Assembly (NCBI GenBank): GCA_031553675.1
Contig: JAVBLF010000043.1
Span: 1 to 48,561 of the forward strand
Length of the DNA stretch: 48,561 bases
Direction of reading: 5' to 3'
From: JAVBLF01 sp031553675
GTDB taxonomy: Bacteria; Bacillota; Clostridia; Christensenellales; CALWSW01
Within the stretch, counting starts at the first letter, position 1, and each line of letters starts with the position of its first letter. The position numbers and the translations under genes were made by a program. Positions 23,363 to 32,304 of this stretch are shown here, one piece after another. The notes below the pieces were generated by a model. The model saw only the letters and a list, made by a program, of their open reading frames with translations. It was not told the origin of the DNA and ran no database searches.

Positions 23363-24370
23363 ATGGAAACGTCGAAACGTCCCGTCGTCTTTAGCGGCAT
23401 CCAACCGTCCGGCGTGTTGACGCTGGGCAATTACATCGGCGCGCTGCAAAACTGGGTCGAGCTCCAGGACGCCTACGAGTGCTTTTACTGCGTCGTCGAC
23501 CTGCACGCGATCACCGTCCGCCAAGACGCTGCCGAATTGCGCCGCCGTTGCGTCAGCACGATGGCGCTCATGATCGCTTGCGGCGTCAACCCGGAAACAA
23601 GCGTCCTCTTTCAGCAGTCGCACGTCAGCGCCCACCCCGAACTGGCCTGGGTGCTTGAATGCCATACCTACCTCGGCGAATTGAGCCGCATGACGCAGTT
23701 CAAAGACAAATCTGCCCGACACAGCGACAACGTCAACGCCGGCCTCTTTTGCTACCCCGTCCTCCAAGTGGCCGACATCCTGCTCTACCAAGCCCATGCC
23801 GTGCCCGTCGGCGAAGACCAACGCCAACACCTCGAACTGACCCGCGACGTCGCGATCCGTTTTAACAACCACTACGGCGATACCTTTGTCGTGCCGGAAT
23901 GCCTCGTGCCCAAGGTCGGGGCGCGCGTCATGAGCCTACAGGAACCCGACAAAAAGATGAGCAAGTCCGACGACAACGAGAACGCCTTTATCACCCTGCT
24001 CGACCCGCCCGACCTCATCGTCCGCAAGGTCAAGCGCGCCGTCACCGACTCGGACGCCGAAATCCGCTTTTCGGAAGACAAACCCGGCGTCTCCAACCTG
24101 CTCTCGATCTTGTCGGCCTGCTCGGGCCAGTCGATCGAAGCGTGCGTGCAGTCCCTCTCCGGCAAAGGCTACGGCGATCTGAAATCCGCCGTCGCCGACG
24201 CCGTCGTCGCGACGCTCGAACCGATTCAGAAACGCTACCACGAGATCCTCGCCGACAAAGCCTACTGCAACGAGGTTATGAAATCGGGCCGCGATCGCGC
24301 CATGCACGTCGCCAACAAGACCCTCGCCAAAGTGTATAAGAAGGTCGGCCTTGCACCCTGGGAGATCTAG
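23363..24370 (+). CDS. trpS: Tryptophanyl-tRNA synthetase
   Basis: This 335-residue class I synthetase has the expected bacterial length. The HIGH-type motif is in GIQPSGVLTLGNYIGAL near residue 10, KMSKSDDNENAF near 195 holds KMSKS, and VPVGEDQRQHLELTRDVA near 147 binds tryptophanyl-adenylate. It charges tRNA-Trp. A GAGGAGATAGAG ribosome site precedes the ATG. The leader of under 100 bases is too short for a T-box, so tRNA-dependent control is not evident. The VOC gene follows by 23 bases, likely in the same transcript. Confidence 0.97.
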   Translation: METSKRPVVFSGIQPSGVLTLGNYIGALQNWVELQDAYECFYCVVDLHAITVRQDAAELRRRCVSTMALMIACGVNPETSVLFQQSHVSAHPELAWVLECHTYLGELSRMTQFKDKSARHSDNVNAGLFCYPVLQVADILLYQAHAVPVGEDQRQHLELTRDVAIRFNNHYGDTFVVPECLVPKVGARVMSLQEPDKKMSKSDDNENAFITLLDPPDLIVRKVKRAVTDSDAEIRFSEDKPGVSNLLSILSACSGQSIEACVQSLSGKGYGDLKSAVADAVVATLEPIQKRYHEILADKAYCNEVMKSGRDRAMHVANKTLAKVYKKVGLAPWEI

Positions 24371-24393
24371 GAATCCAAACAGAGAGGGAAGCT

Positions 24394-24798
24394 ATGAAGC
24401 TCGAACATGTCGCGATTTGGACGAAGCAGCTCGACGAGCTGAAAGACTTCTACGTCAAGTATTTCGCTGCCACACCGAACGACAAGTACCGCTCCGACAA
24501 GGACTTCAAAGGCCACTTTGAATCCTACTTTTTGACCTGCGATTCCGGCGCGCGGCTGGAACTCATGCGCCTGCCGAGCGTCCCCGACGGCATCAACGCC
24601 AACGGACACGAAGCGATCGGCCTGACCCACATCGCTTTTTCCGTCGATACGAAAGAAGACGTCGATGCCCTCGCCGCGCGTTTTCGAGCCGACGGCATCG
24701 CCCTCGTCAGCCCGCCACGCATGACAGGTGACGGCTATTACGAATGCTGCGCACTCGACCCCGACGGAAACCGCGTGGAAGTCACGACCATACCGTAA
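24394..24798 (+). CDS. VOC (glyoxalase/bleomycin resistance) family protein
   Basis: This 134-residue protein has the two beta-alpha-beta-beta-beta modules of the vicinal oxygen chelate fold. Likely metal ligands are H5 (LEHVAIW), the Glu in ARLELMR, the His in GLTHIAFSV and the Glu near the end in NRVEVTTI. It is close to lactoylglutathione lyase-like proteins such as GloA-related Clostridia members, which remove methylglyoxal or act on other small ligands. GAGGGAAGCT precedes the ATG. The genomic context does not identify a substrate. Confidence 0.9.
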   Translation: MKLEHVAIWTKQLDELKDFYVKYFAATPNDKYRSDKDFKGHFESYFLTCDSGARLELMRLPSVPDGINANGHEAIGLTHIAFSVDTKEDVDALAARFRADGIALVSPPRMTGDGYYECCALDPDGNRVEVTTIP

Positions 24799-24830
24799 TG
24801 GGATCGACACTGGAACCCGAACCCCCTCAA

Positions 24831-24919
24831 CGAAACCCTCGCCCTCAAGGTGGCGAGGGTTTCGGGGATGCCGAAGGCATATGAGAGTTCTTTTGTTACT
24901 TTTCTTTCAAGAAAAGTAA
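24831..24919 (+). repeat. Double hairpin in the uvrC leader (copy E, divergent type)
   Basis: The first hairpin is CGAAACCCTCGCC paired with GGCGAGGGTTTCG around CTCAAGGT (24831-24864), 13 perfect pairs. The second is TTACTTTTCTT-TC-AAGAAAAGTAA (24896-24919), 11 perfect pairs. The layout resembles the paired-hairpin repeats in ending about 20 bases before the uvrC start, but the sequences differ. Confidence 0.7.
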
Positions 24920-24940
24920 AGAAAAAAGAAAGGCACTTCC

Positions 24941-26860
24941 ATGCTCGAACTCACCCCCGACGCATACAAGGAGCACATCCGCGCGAAGCTCGCCGAGCTG
25001 CCCGACAGCCCGGGCGTTTACATGCACAAAAACCAGCGCGGCGAGGTGCTCTACGTCGGGAAGGCCGTGTCGCTCAAAAACCGCGTGCGATCCTACTTCC
25101 AGTCCCCCAAGAACCACCCGCCGAAAACGCGCGCGCTCGTCGCCAACATCGTCGATTTCGAGTACATCCTGACCGACAGCGAGACCGAGGCGCTCACGCT
25201 CGAAAGCAACCTAATCAAGGCCAAGCGCCCGCGCTATAACATCCTGCTCAAGGACGACAAGACCTTTCCCTACGTGCGCATGGACGTCAAAAACCCGTTT
25301 CCGCGCGTCGAGCTGACGCACAAGCTGCGAAACGACGGCGCGAAGTACTTCGGGCCCTACCTGTCGAAGTACGCCGTGCGCGAGGCGCTCGAAACGGTGC
25401 GCGATGTCTTTCCGCTCCGCACTTGCAAAAAAGACATCGAACGCGCCATCGCCCGCAAGGAAAGGCCCTGTCTGAATTATCACATTGGCAAGTGCATCGC
25501 GCCCTGCTCCGGCAAGGTCGCGCCGGAGGCTTACCGCCAAATCGTCGATCAAGTCGCGCACTTTCTCGACGGCAATACCGATGAGGTCATCGCCCGATTG
25601 CGCATCGACATGGCCCGCGCCGCCGACGAGATGCAGTTCGAAAAGGCCGGACAGATACGCGATCGGATGCGCGCGATCGCCTTGATCAGCGAGAAGCAAA
25701 AGGCCATCGCCGCCAACACCGACGAGCGCGACATCTTCGCCTTTGCGCGGCTCGGCATGGACGCCACGGTCTACGCGCTTTTCGTTCGGGGTGGGCGCAT
25801 CGTCGCGACGGAGCACTACAGCATACTCGCCGGTGACGATAGCCCCGAAGACGTCATGAGTTCGTTCTTGAAGCAGTTTTACGGCGAGGGCGCCTATATC
25901 CCGAAAGAAGTCGCCCTGCGCGACCTGCCGCCTGACGCCGACGCGATCGCGGCCTGGCTCTCGGAGCGTCGCGGCAACAAAGTGACGCTCTTTTCGCCCC
26001 AACGCGGCGACAAGAAAAAACTCTGCGACATGGCCGAAAAGAACGCGGTCGAGACGCTCGAAAAGTTGGCCGCCGGAAAGCGCCGCGAATGGGAACGCAG
26101 CGAAGGCGCGCTGCGCGATCTGGCGACGGCGCTCGGCCTCGAAGAACTGCCGCAGCGGATCGAAGCCTTTGACATTTCCCACACGGCCGGTACCGATCCG
26201 GTGGCGTCGATGGTCGTCTTTGTCGACGGCAAGGCGGCCAACAAGCTCTACCGCCGTTTTCGCGTCAAAACCGCGACGAACGACGACTACGCTTCGATGC
26301 GCGAGGTGCTAACCCGCCGTTTCACCCGCGCGGTCGAAGCGCGTGCCGCTGGAAGGAAGGACGATTGGGCGGCCTTGCCCGGCCTGCTTTTGATCGACGG
26401 CGGCAAGGGCCAACTGAACGCCGCGCTCGACGCGCTGCACGAACTGACGCTCTACGAAGGGCAGGACCTCGAGGTCGCCGGACTTGCCGAGCGGCTCGAA
26501 GAACTCTTCGTACCCGGGCAGAGCGAGGCCATCCTGCTCGAAACGGGTTCGCCGGCACTCCACCTGCTCCAACGCGTGCGCGACGAAGCCCATCGCTTCG
26601 CGATCAGCTACCATCGCAGTCTGCGTCAGAAAAACGCGCTCTTCTCCCGCCTCGACGAGATCCCCGGCATCGGACCGAAAAGGCGCAAGGCGCTCTTCCA
26701 AGCCTTCGTGTCGATCGACGCCATCCAAGCCGCCACCGAAGAAGAACTCCGAAAGGCGCCCGGCATGGACACACGCAGCGCAAGCGCCGTCTACGCCTAT
26801 TTCCACGCGGCGGAAAACGGCGAAACACCCCGCGACAAGGCAGATCGCGAACCGTCCTGA
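24941..26860 (+). CDS. uvrC: Excinuclease ABC subunit C
   Basis: The 639-residue protein has all UvrC domains in order. The GIY-YIG nuclease domain is at about 20-100 (SPGVYMHK, VLYVGKAVSLKNRV). A cysteine cluster follows near 165-185 (CKKDIERAI...CLNYHIGKCIAPC). The UVR domain is at about 220-245 (AADEMQFEKAGQIRDRM). The RNase H-like nuclease is at about 400-540 (IEAFDISHTAGTDPVASM; LPGLLLIDGGKGQL). Tandem helix-hairpin-helix motifs lie near 570-625 (LDEIPGIGPKRRKALF). UvrC makes both incisions in nucleotide excision repair. The ribosome site is modest (AAAGG). uvrA and uvrB are not in the window. Confidence 0.97.
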   Translation: MLELTPDAYKEHIRAKLAELPDSPGVYMHKNQRGEVLYVGKAVSLKNRVRSYFQSPKNHPPKTRALVANIVDFEYILTDSETEALTLESNLIKAKRPRYNILLKDDKTFPYVRMDVKNPFPRVELTHKLRNDGAKYFGPYLSKYAVREALETVRDVFPLRTCKKDIERAIARKERPCLNYHIGKCIAPCSGKVAPEAYRQIVDQVAHFLDGNTDEVIARLRIDMARAADEMQFEKAGQIRDRMRAIALISEKQKAIAANTDERDIFAFARLGMDATVYALFVRGGRIVATEHYSILAGDDSPEDVMSSFLKQFYGEGAYIPKEVALRDLPPDADAIAAWLSERRGNKVTLFSPQRGDKKKLCDMAEKNAVETLEKLAAGKRREWERSEGALRDLATALGLEELPQRIEAFDISHTAGTDPVASMVVFVDGKAANKLYRRFRVKTATNDDYASMREVLTRRFTRAVEARAAGRKDDWAALPGLLLIDGGKGQLNAALDALHELTLYEGQDLEVAGLAERLEELFVPGQSEAILLETGSPALHLLQRVRDEAHRFAISYHRSLRQKNALFSRLDEIPGIGPKRRKALFQAFVSIDAIQAATEEELRKAPGMDTRSASAVYAYFHAAENGETPRDKADREPS

Positions 26861-26966
26861 AGGTTGTGAGCACTGCCTCGTGTAAGAACCTGTATCCACA
26901 GGGGGGAGCACTCGCTTGGCGGCCGTTCTTCCGCCCTGTAAATATAGGCTCTCAAAATGTAGCGAC

Positions 26967-26991
26967 AAAGTGGCCTTGCGCCACTTTTTTT
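26967..26991 (+). terminator. Rho-independent terminator after uvrC, AGTGGC-type stem
   Basis: AAAGTGGC-CTTGC-GCCACTTTTTTT, with a seven-base T-run, 106 bases after the uvrC stop. The stem is shared with terminators at 17964, 40232 and 42351. Confidence 0.92.
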
Positions 26992-27199
26992 GATGTCCAA
27001 AGGTGGGCAAGGCCGTTCAAAATCATTTCAAAAACAGGCGGAGGGTGGAGCCAAAGAGGAACACAGTGTGGGAAAGGCACCGATTTCTGTACCTGCCACT
27101 GTGCACGATGCAAGTGCTGATAGAAAGTTGACGATTCTTGTGAAACCCAGTTGAATTATAGTTTCATTTATGGTAGTGTATAAGTAGGTTATGCCCTTA

Positions 27200-27222
27200 T
27201 TTTTACAAATTAAGTGTAAAAA
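27200..27222. promoter_or_regulatory. AT-rich inverted repeat before the metalloprotease gene
   Basis: TTTTTACA-AATTAAG-TGTAAAAA has 8-base perfect arms, 31 bases before the ATG at 27253. It may be an operator or leader hairpin. The upstream stretch 26992-27199 is AT-rich near its end but no convincing -35/-10 pair or coding frame was found. Confidence 0.5.
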
Positions 27223-27252
27223 TGGAAATTTAATCTATGTGAGGCTTGCAAA

Positions 27253-30200
27253 ATGATGATGGGAATACGCAAACACCTGCTCGCGTCGTTGGGAGCAGTG
27301 GGGCTCGCCCTGCTCTTGACGGCCTATGCCGCTCCAGCCGCCTGGGCTGCCCCGGCTGCTCCGCTCGCGCGAACACACCAGCAATCGGATGGATCGACGA
27401 TCGCCGTCTACCAGGCGGGCGACGAGTTCCTCCACTGGATGGAAGACGAAAATGGCAACCTGATCGCGCTCGCCCCCGATGGCGACTACCACCTCGCGAC
27501 CTGGACGGACGATGGACCGGTTGCGACGAATGCCATGCCCGAAAGCAATCGACTACGGGCCAAGAACGCGCAGACTTCGAGCGCACGACAGGAGATCCCC
27601 GAGATTTTGCGGCAAAAGGTCGCCGAACGCCGCGCATCCCATGCCCAAGCGCGTCCAAAGCTCAAGAGCAGCGCCGCCTCGTCCCTGATGGCACCCTCGG
27701 CTCAGACGACGAAACAGATCCCCGTTCTGGTCATTTACGCTTTCCCGAACGATGTCAGTGCCATCCCGACCGTTCCCAACAGCTACATTGAAAGCTTGAT
27801 CTTCGATCAAAGCCAATCTGCGCTCTCGCTGAGCAACTACTACTACCAGCAGACTTACGGCAAGATCCGCCTCGTGCCTGCCGTTACGGCGCATCAGGTG
27901 CTCACCGTCAACCTGGGCATGCCGCACGCCGGCGTCAATTCCGCCTTGACCAACTGCTTTGCCGAAGCCAACATGGAAAAGGCGCTCGAACTCGCTTTTC
28001 AACAGATCGACCCGGTCAACTACGACACGAACCACGACAGGCTGATCGAAAACGACGAGTTGAGCGTGATCATTCTGCTGCACGGCTACGATTATTCTTT
28101 CAACCAGACCCAGACCCCGGGCGTGTGGGCGCACTCGTCGCTGATCGATGAAAAATTCCCCGTTACGAATGCGCAAAACGTCTCCTACGACATACAGGGC
28201 TATTGCATGGTCGGATCGACCTTCTATGAAAATGCCCAGAACAAATACGTCACCCTCGGCCCGATCGCCCACGAATTCGGCCATCTCGCGTTCGACTTCG
28301 AAGACCTCTACGACATTGCCACCACCATCACACCGCTTCCCTTCGTCGACGACTGGTCGCTGATGTGCACCGGCACCTGGAGCCGTGGAAGCGCGAGCGA
28401 ACGCATGGGCGAGCGCCCGTCTGGCCTCGACGCCTACAGCCTCACCCGCTGGGGCATCATCGCACCCAAAACCGTCAACGAAGCGATCGGCGAGACGCTC
28501 GATTCGCGCAACCTGAACGGCACGGCCTCGCCCGACGACGCGATCATCAAAGTGCCCGCGGGCGCCGCCAACCAGTATTACCTGCTCCAGACCCGCAACA
28601 GTGCCGATCTCTTCGACCGTTCGGCCTTCTATATCGGTGAGCTCTACGGCGCCACCAAGGGCTACACGGGCACCGTTCCCAACAGCGAAAAGGCCGGCAA
28701 GACCTCGGGCGTCATCGTCTACCACGTCGCCGAGATGGCGAGTCACTACGGCAACGATTCGTCGAGCATGTTCCCGATCGTCACGGTCGAGGAGGCGCAC
28801 GGCGGCACCCAGCACCTGTTGACCTTCAATTCCTCCATCCTGCGCAGCAACGACCTCGCCGACCTCTACGGCGCGACCTTCAAGGACCTCGACGGCAACA
28901 GCAGCCCCAGCACGAAAGTCCACACGACGGCCGGACGCAACACCGGCGCGGCCATGGCGCGCATGCTCGACATCCGCATGGGAAGCGGCGGCGGATACCT
29001 CGTGGACATCAACCCCGTCGCGCCCAACTTCCGCGATTCCGATGGCACGGATAAGTCCATCGCTACGGACACGACCGCCGTTTCAGCCGCGGTCGGGAGC
29101 GCAAACGTCTACGACGCCGACGTCAAACTTTCGAAGGGAACCCGCCCAATCCAGTACAGCCTGGACGCGGCCTCGGTTTCCGCCGGATTCAGCATCGATC
29201 CGGACACCGGCAAGATCTCGCTCAACGGCGGCGTGAGCGCCGGAAGCCACACGCTCACCGTGCTCGCCGATAACAAGCCGAGCCAGCCTTCTAACCCCAA
29301 TTACCCGAAAGCGACCCTGACGGTCACGGTCTCGGTCGGCAGCGGGCTCGCGATTTCAACGACATCGCTTCCGGCCTGCACGGTCGGCGCCAATTACAGC
29401 CAGACGATCGCCGCAACGGGCGGTACAGCGCCGTATAGCTTTGCCGTCACGTCGGGGGCACTTCCGGCTGGTTTGACGCTGAACACCAGCACGGGCGCGA
29501 TCACAGGGACGCCGGCGACGAGCGGAAACGCCACCTTCGCGATCACGGCAACCGACAACGCGGGCGCGACGGTCACGACGAGCTACACGCTCACCATTAA
29601 CGCCGCACCAACCAGCCTCAGCATCGCGACGACAGCGCTCCCGGCTTGCACGGTCGGGCAGAGCTACACCCAGACGATCGCCATAACGGGCGGCACGGCC
29701 CCCTATGCCTACGCCATTACGAATGGCGCGCTTCCGGTCGGCTTGACACTGCATGCCAGTACAGGCGCGATCACGGGGACGCCGGCAGCCGGCACTTACA
29801 CCGCACCTGCCAACGCTGTTACTTTCGAGATCACGGTGACCGACAATGCGGGTGCCACTGCCACGACGACCTACACCATCGTCGTCCTCGTTGCTCCGGC
29901 CAGCCTCGCCATTGCGACGCCATCCCTCCCGATCGGCACGGTCGGACAGAGCTACAGCCAGACGATCGGCGTCACGGGCGGCACGTCGCCCTACACATTC
30001 GCAGTCACGTTTGGCACACTCCCGACCGGTTTGACGCTGAACACCAACACGGGCGCGATCGCGGGGACGCCGACAGCGACGGGCAGCTACGCATTCGAGA
30101 TCACCGCGACGGACAGCGCGAGCGTGATCGCCCGGAAAAGCTACACCGTCATCGTCAACGCCGCCCCTGTGCCCCTTAACATTGCGACGACGTCGATCTC

Positions 30201-31398
30201 CGGCGGCACGGTGGGCCAGGTCTACAGCCAGACGATCGCCGCGATGGGGGGCACGACGCCTTACCGCTACGCCGTGACGTCGGGCTCGCTTCCGGCAGGG
30301 CTCAGCCTCAACGCTTCGTCGGGCCTCCTCTCGGGCACGCCGCTTTCGGCGGGCACCTCGAATTTCACCGTCACCGCGACCGACCTTGCGGGCCATAGCG
30401 CATGGAAGTCCTATGCGATCAGCATCGGTCCCGCGTCGAAGGCCTTGACGATCACGCCGGCGACGCTGCCGATGGGGGGCGCGGGCTCCTATTACCGGCA
30501 GGCCATGTCCGCGACCGGCGGCACACCGCCCTACAGCTTCCGCATCTCGTCGGGGAGCCTCCCCCTCGGGCTATCGCTGTCGTCATCCGGCCTTCTTGCG
30601 GGCACGCCTGTGAACGCCGGAAGCCATCCGATCACGCTCGCCGTGACCGACGCGAACAACGCCACCACGATCGTCTCCTACCTGCTCCAAATCGTACCCA
30701 ACACCTACCTGCCGCCGACGACGCCCTACAACAGCGCGCCGACGACGTACAACTATCCCTCGAACAACACGTCGTCGAAGACCACGGGCAATTCCAGCAG
30801 CACATCGACCGGATCCAAGACGACGACCCAGACGCCCAAACCCAGCCCAAGCCCATCGCCGAGCGTTTCGAGCACTCCGAAACCCCAAACGTTTGCGGCG
30901 ACGGCCAACGGCAAGGCGAAGGCCACGACAACAAAGACCTACAAGTCTTACGTCAATGTGACGATCAGCGGCGCGTCCAAGACGCTGCTCAACACTTTGA
31001 CGATACCGGCCAAATCCTCGAAACTTGCCGTGCGCTTCGACATGGGAAGTGCCAGCGCCGAAATGCCCGCCAGCGCCTTCGCCGCGCAAGATGTCACGAT
31101 GAAGCTCAAGCAGCTTAAAAAAGCCGACGAACCCAAAGCCCTGGGCGCATACCCCGCATCCAAACGCCTGAGCGAGGTCTGGCAGATCGGCTTCGATTCG
31201 AAAGCCCAACCGACCTTGCGCCTCGCGATCAGCAAAGGCGTAGCCGCCAAGAAAATACTCGTCGTTCGCTACGACGGGGCGAGCAAAAAACTCGTCGGCG
31301 TCGGCTCGAGCTATTGGGCCGTCGCCAAGAGCGACAACGGCTACATCGTGCGCATTCAAAACGCCAAAGCGGGCAGCTACTGCGTCATTCAAAAGTAG
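27253..31398 (+). CDS. Large secreted M6-type metalloprotease with five He_PIG-like repeats
   Basis: This 1381-residue protein has a signal peptide (residues 1-33, ending AAPAAWAA) and a short propeptide-like region containing QAGDEFLHWMEDENGNLI. The peptidase M6 (immune inhibitor A) domain covers about residues 120-590. The zinc motif HEFGH is at residues 340-344, followed by LAFDFEDLYD, which supplies the downstream ligand, and the Met-turn-like SLMCTGTWS. Residues about 590-697 are a cadherin-like module. Residues about 698-1155 are five Ig-like repeats of roughly 90 residues. A Ser/Thr/Pro linker (about 1160-1220) and a unique C-terminal domain of about 155 residues follow. No sortase motif, SLH domain or transmembrane tail is seen. 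GAGG precedes the ATG. Confidence 0.93.
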   Translation: MMMGIRKHLLASLGAVGLALLLTAYAAPAAWAAPAAPLARTHQQSDGSTIAVYQAGDEFLHWMEDENGNLIALAPDGDYHLATWTDDGPVATNAMPESNRLRAKNAQTSSARQEIPEILRQKVAERRASHAQARPKLKSSAASSLMAPSAQTTKQIPVLVIYAFPNDVSAIPTVPNSYIESLIFDQSQSALSLSNYYYQQTYGKIRLVPAVTAHQVLTVNLGMPHAGVNSALTNCFAEANMEKALELAFQQIDPVNYDTNHDRLIENDELSVIILLHGYDYSFNQTQTPGVWAHSSLIDEKFPVTNAQNVSYDIQGYCMVGSTFYENAQNKYVTLGPIAHEFGHLAFDFEDLYDIATTITPLPFVDDWSLMCTGTWSRGSASERMGERPSGLDAYSLTRWGIIAPKTVNEAIGETLDSRNLNGTASPDDAIIKVPAGAANQYYLLQTRNSADLFDRSAFYIGELYGATKGYTGTVPNSEKAGKTSGVIVYHVAEMASHYGNDSSSMFPIVTVEEAHGGTQHLLTFNSSILRSNDLADLYGATFKDLDGNSSPSTKVHTTAGRNTGAAMARMLDIRMGSGGGYLVDINPVAPNFRDSDGTDKSIATDTTAVSAAVGSANVYDADVKLSKGTRPIQYSLDAASVSAGFSIDPDTGKISLNGGVSAGSHTLTVLADNKPSQPSNPNYPKATLTVTVSVGSGLAISTTSLPACTVGANYSQTIAATGGTAPYSFAVTSGALPAGLTLNTSTGAITGTPATSGNATFAITATDNAGATVTTSYTLTINAAPTSLSIATTALPACTVGQSYTQTIAITGGTAPYAYAITNGALPVGLTLHASTGAITGTPAAGTYTAPANAVTFEITVTDNAGATATTTYTIVVLVAPASLAIATPSLPIGTVGQSYSQTIGVTGGTSPYTFAVTFGTLPTGLTLNTNTGAIAGTPTATGSYAFEITATDSASVIARKSYTVIVNAAPVPLNIATTSISGGTVGQVYSQTIAAMGGTTPYRYAVTSGSLPAGLSLNASSGLLSGTPLSAGTSNFTVTATDLAGHSAWKSYAISIGPASKALTITPATLPMGGAGSYYRQAMSATGGTPPYSFRISSGSLPLGLSLSSSGLLAGTPVNAGSHPITLAVTDANNATTIVSYLLQIVPNTYLPPTTPYNSAPTTYNYPSNNTSSKTTGNSSSTSTGSKTTTQTPKPSPSPSPSVSSTPKPQTFAATANGKAKATTTKTYKSYVNVTISGASKTLLNTLTIPAKSSKLAVRFDMGSASAEMPASAFAAQDVTMKLKQLKKADEPKALGAYPASKRLSEVWQIGFDSKAQPTLRLAISKGVAAKKILVVRYDGASKKLVGVGSSYWAVAKSDNGYIVRIQNAKAGSYCVIQK
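29340..30710 (+). repeat. Five tandem protein-coding repeats (He_PIG-like Ig modules)
   Basis: Units of about 270 bases encode modules with TVGQSYSQTI, a TGGTAPY turn, LPAGLTLNTSTGAITGTP and FEITATD. Units 1-4 are most alike; unit 5 (LPMGGAGSYYRQAM) is the most diverged. Similarity at the DNA level makes this segment prone to expansion or contraction. Confidence 0.88.
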
Positions 31399-31423
31399 AG
31401 GCCCACACAAACAGACGCTTCCC

Positions 31424-31462
31424 AAACAGGGCTAGATGCATGGCGCGTCCAGCCCTGTTTTT
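31424..31462 (+). terminator. Terminator of the metalloprotease gene
   Basis: AAACAGGGCT pairs with AGCCCTGTTT across a 17-base loop and runs into a T-tract, 26 bases after the stop. Confidence 0.85.
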
Positions 31463-31484
31463 GCCTCCCCCGATCGAATCCCAT

Positions 31485-31513
31485 TTGACAGCGCTTTCGC
31501 TTTCCACTATATT
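31485..31513 (+). promoter_or_regulatory. Promoter of the cyclophilin gene
   Basis: Perfect TTGACA (31485-31490), a 17-base spacer and TATATT (31508-31513). The start near 31520 gives a leader of about 200 bases that contains the whole long-hairpin element at 31535-31700. Confidence 0.85.
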
Positions 31514-31534
31514 GAAACAAGCTGTATTTGACAA

Positions 31535-31700
31535 TAGACCTGTCCGGAAACCCCATTCCGGCATCTAACCGGCAAATATTCCGCTCTGCCGCGTCAGCGC
31601 CTCCTAGCAGAATTTCTTCGATTATGCGTCGTCGGCGCTTCCTTGCATAACGAAAGATTTGCTCGGATACCTCCCGAAAGCGGGTTTCCGGACGGGTCTA
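31535..31700. repeat. 166-base long-hairpin element in the cyclophilin leader
   Basis: The ends are a 19-base inverted repeat with one mismatch: TAGACCTGTCCGGAAACCC at 31535-31553 and its complement at 31682-31700. Alignment of one arm with the reverse complement of the other continues imperfectly inward (CATTCCGG/GCTTTCGG, then ACCGGCAAAT/TCCGAGCAAAT), so nearly the whole unit can fold into one long hairpin. This is the form of a MITE-like element or a large structured leader RNA. No obvious target duplication was seen. Confidence 0.75.
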
Positions 31701-31723
31701 ATGAACCGAAGAGGAGAAACCAC

Positions 31724-32299
31724 ATGAGCGAAGCCACCAAAACCTGCGTCGTCATCGAAATGCAAAACGGCGACACAATCCACGCCGAGCTTTACCCCGA
31801 GATCGCGCCCAAGAGCGTCGAGAACTTTCTCAAACTGGTGGATGCCGGTTTTTACAACGGCCTGATCTTCCATCGCGTGATCCACGGTTTCATGATCCAG
31901 GGCGGCTGTCCGGACGGCACGGGCATGGGCGGCCCGGGCTGGCAGATTCCGGGCGAGTTTTCGCAAAACGGTTTTGACAACCCGCTCAAACACACGCGCG
32001 GCGTGCTGTCGATGGCGCGCGCCATGGACCCGAATTCGGCGGGCAGCCAGTTTTTCATCATGACGGACGATTCGCCCCACTTGGACGGAGGCTATGCGGC
32101 CTTTGGCAAGGTGACGGACGAGGCGAGCTTGCAAGCCGTGGATCGCATCGTCGAGAGCCGGACGCCGCAGTCTGAGCTGGCTGCGGGCAAACGGCCGGAC
32201 GAGATCGTCGACGGCGAGGGCAAGCCCTACCGCGTCCACCAGGGCAACCTCGATCGCCCGATCGCTCCGCCAGTGATCGCGTCGATCGCGCGGGTGTAA
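31724..32299 (+). CDS. Cyclophilin-type peptidyl-prolyl cis-trans isomerase
   Basis: This 191-residue cytoplasmic cyclophilin has no signal peptide. Family motifs are YPEIAPKSVENFLKLVDAGF, the catalytic Arg in IFHRVIHGFMIQGG, GEFSQNGFDNPLKHTRGVLS, and SAGSQFFIMTDDSPHLDG with FGKVTD. The C-terminal extension of about 25 residues is short. It catalyses proline isomerisation in folding proteins. GAGGAG seven bases before the ATG at 31724 decides the start; an upstream in-frame ATG at 31643 lies inside the long-hairpin element and has no ribosome site. The GNAT gene starts five bases after the stop. Confidence 0.95.
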   Translation: MSEATKTCVVIEMQNGDTIHAELYPEIAPKSVENFLKLVDAGFYNGLIFHRVIHGFMIQGGCPDGTGMGGPGWQIPGEFSQNGFDNPLKHTRGVLSMARAMDPNSAGSQFFIMTDDSPHLDGGYAAFGKVTDEASLQAVDRIVESRTPQSELAAGKRPDEIVDGEGKPYRVHQGNLDRPIAPPVIASIARV

Positions 32300-32304
32300 A
32301 TGCC

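Noticed and set aside
21007..23430. 807-codon open frame on the minus strand
   Set aside because: It runs antisense through plsY and thrC, both certain genes, and shows no recognisable domains or ribosome site.
29340..30710. CRISPR-like or satellite DNA repeats
   Set aside because: The periodicity of about 270 bases lies in frame within the protease gene and codes for Ig-like modules.
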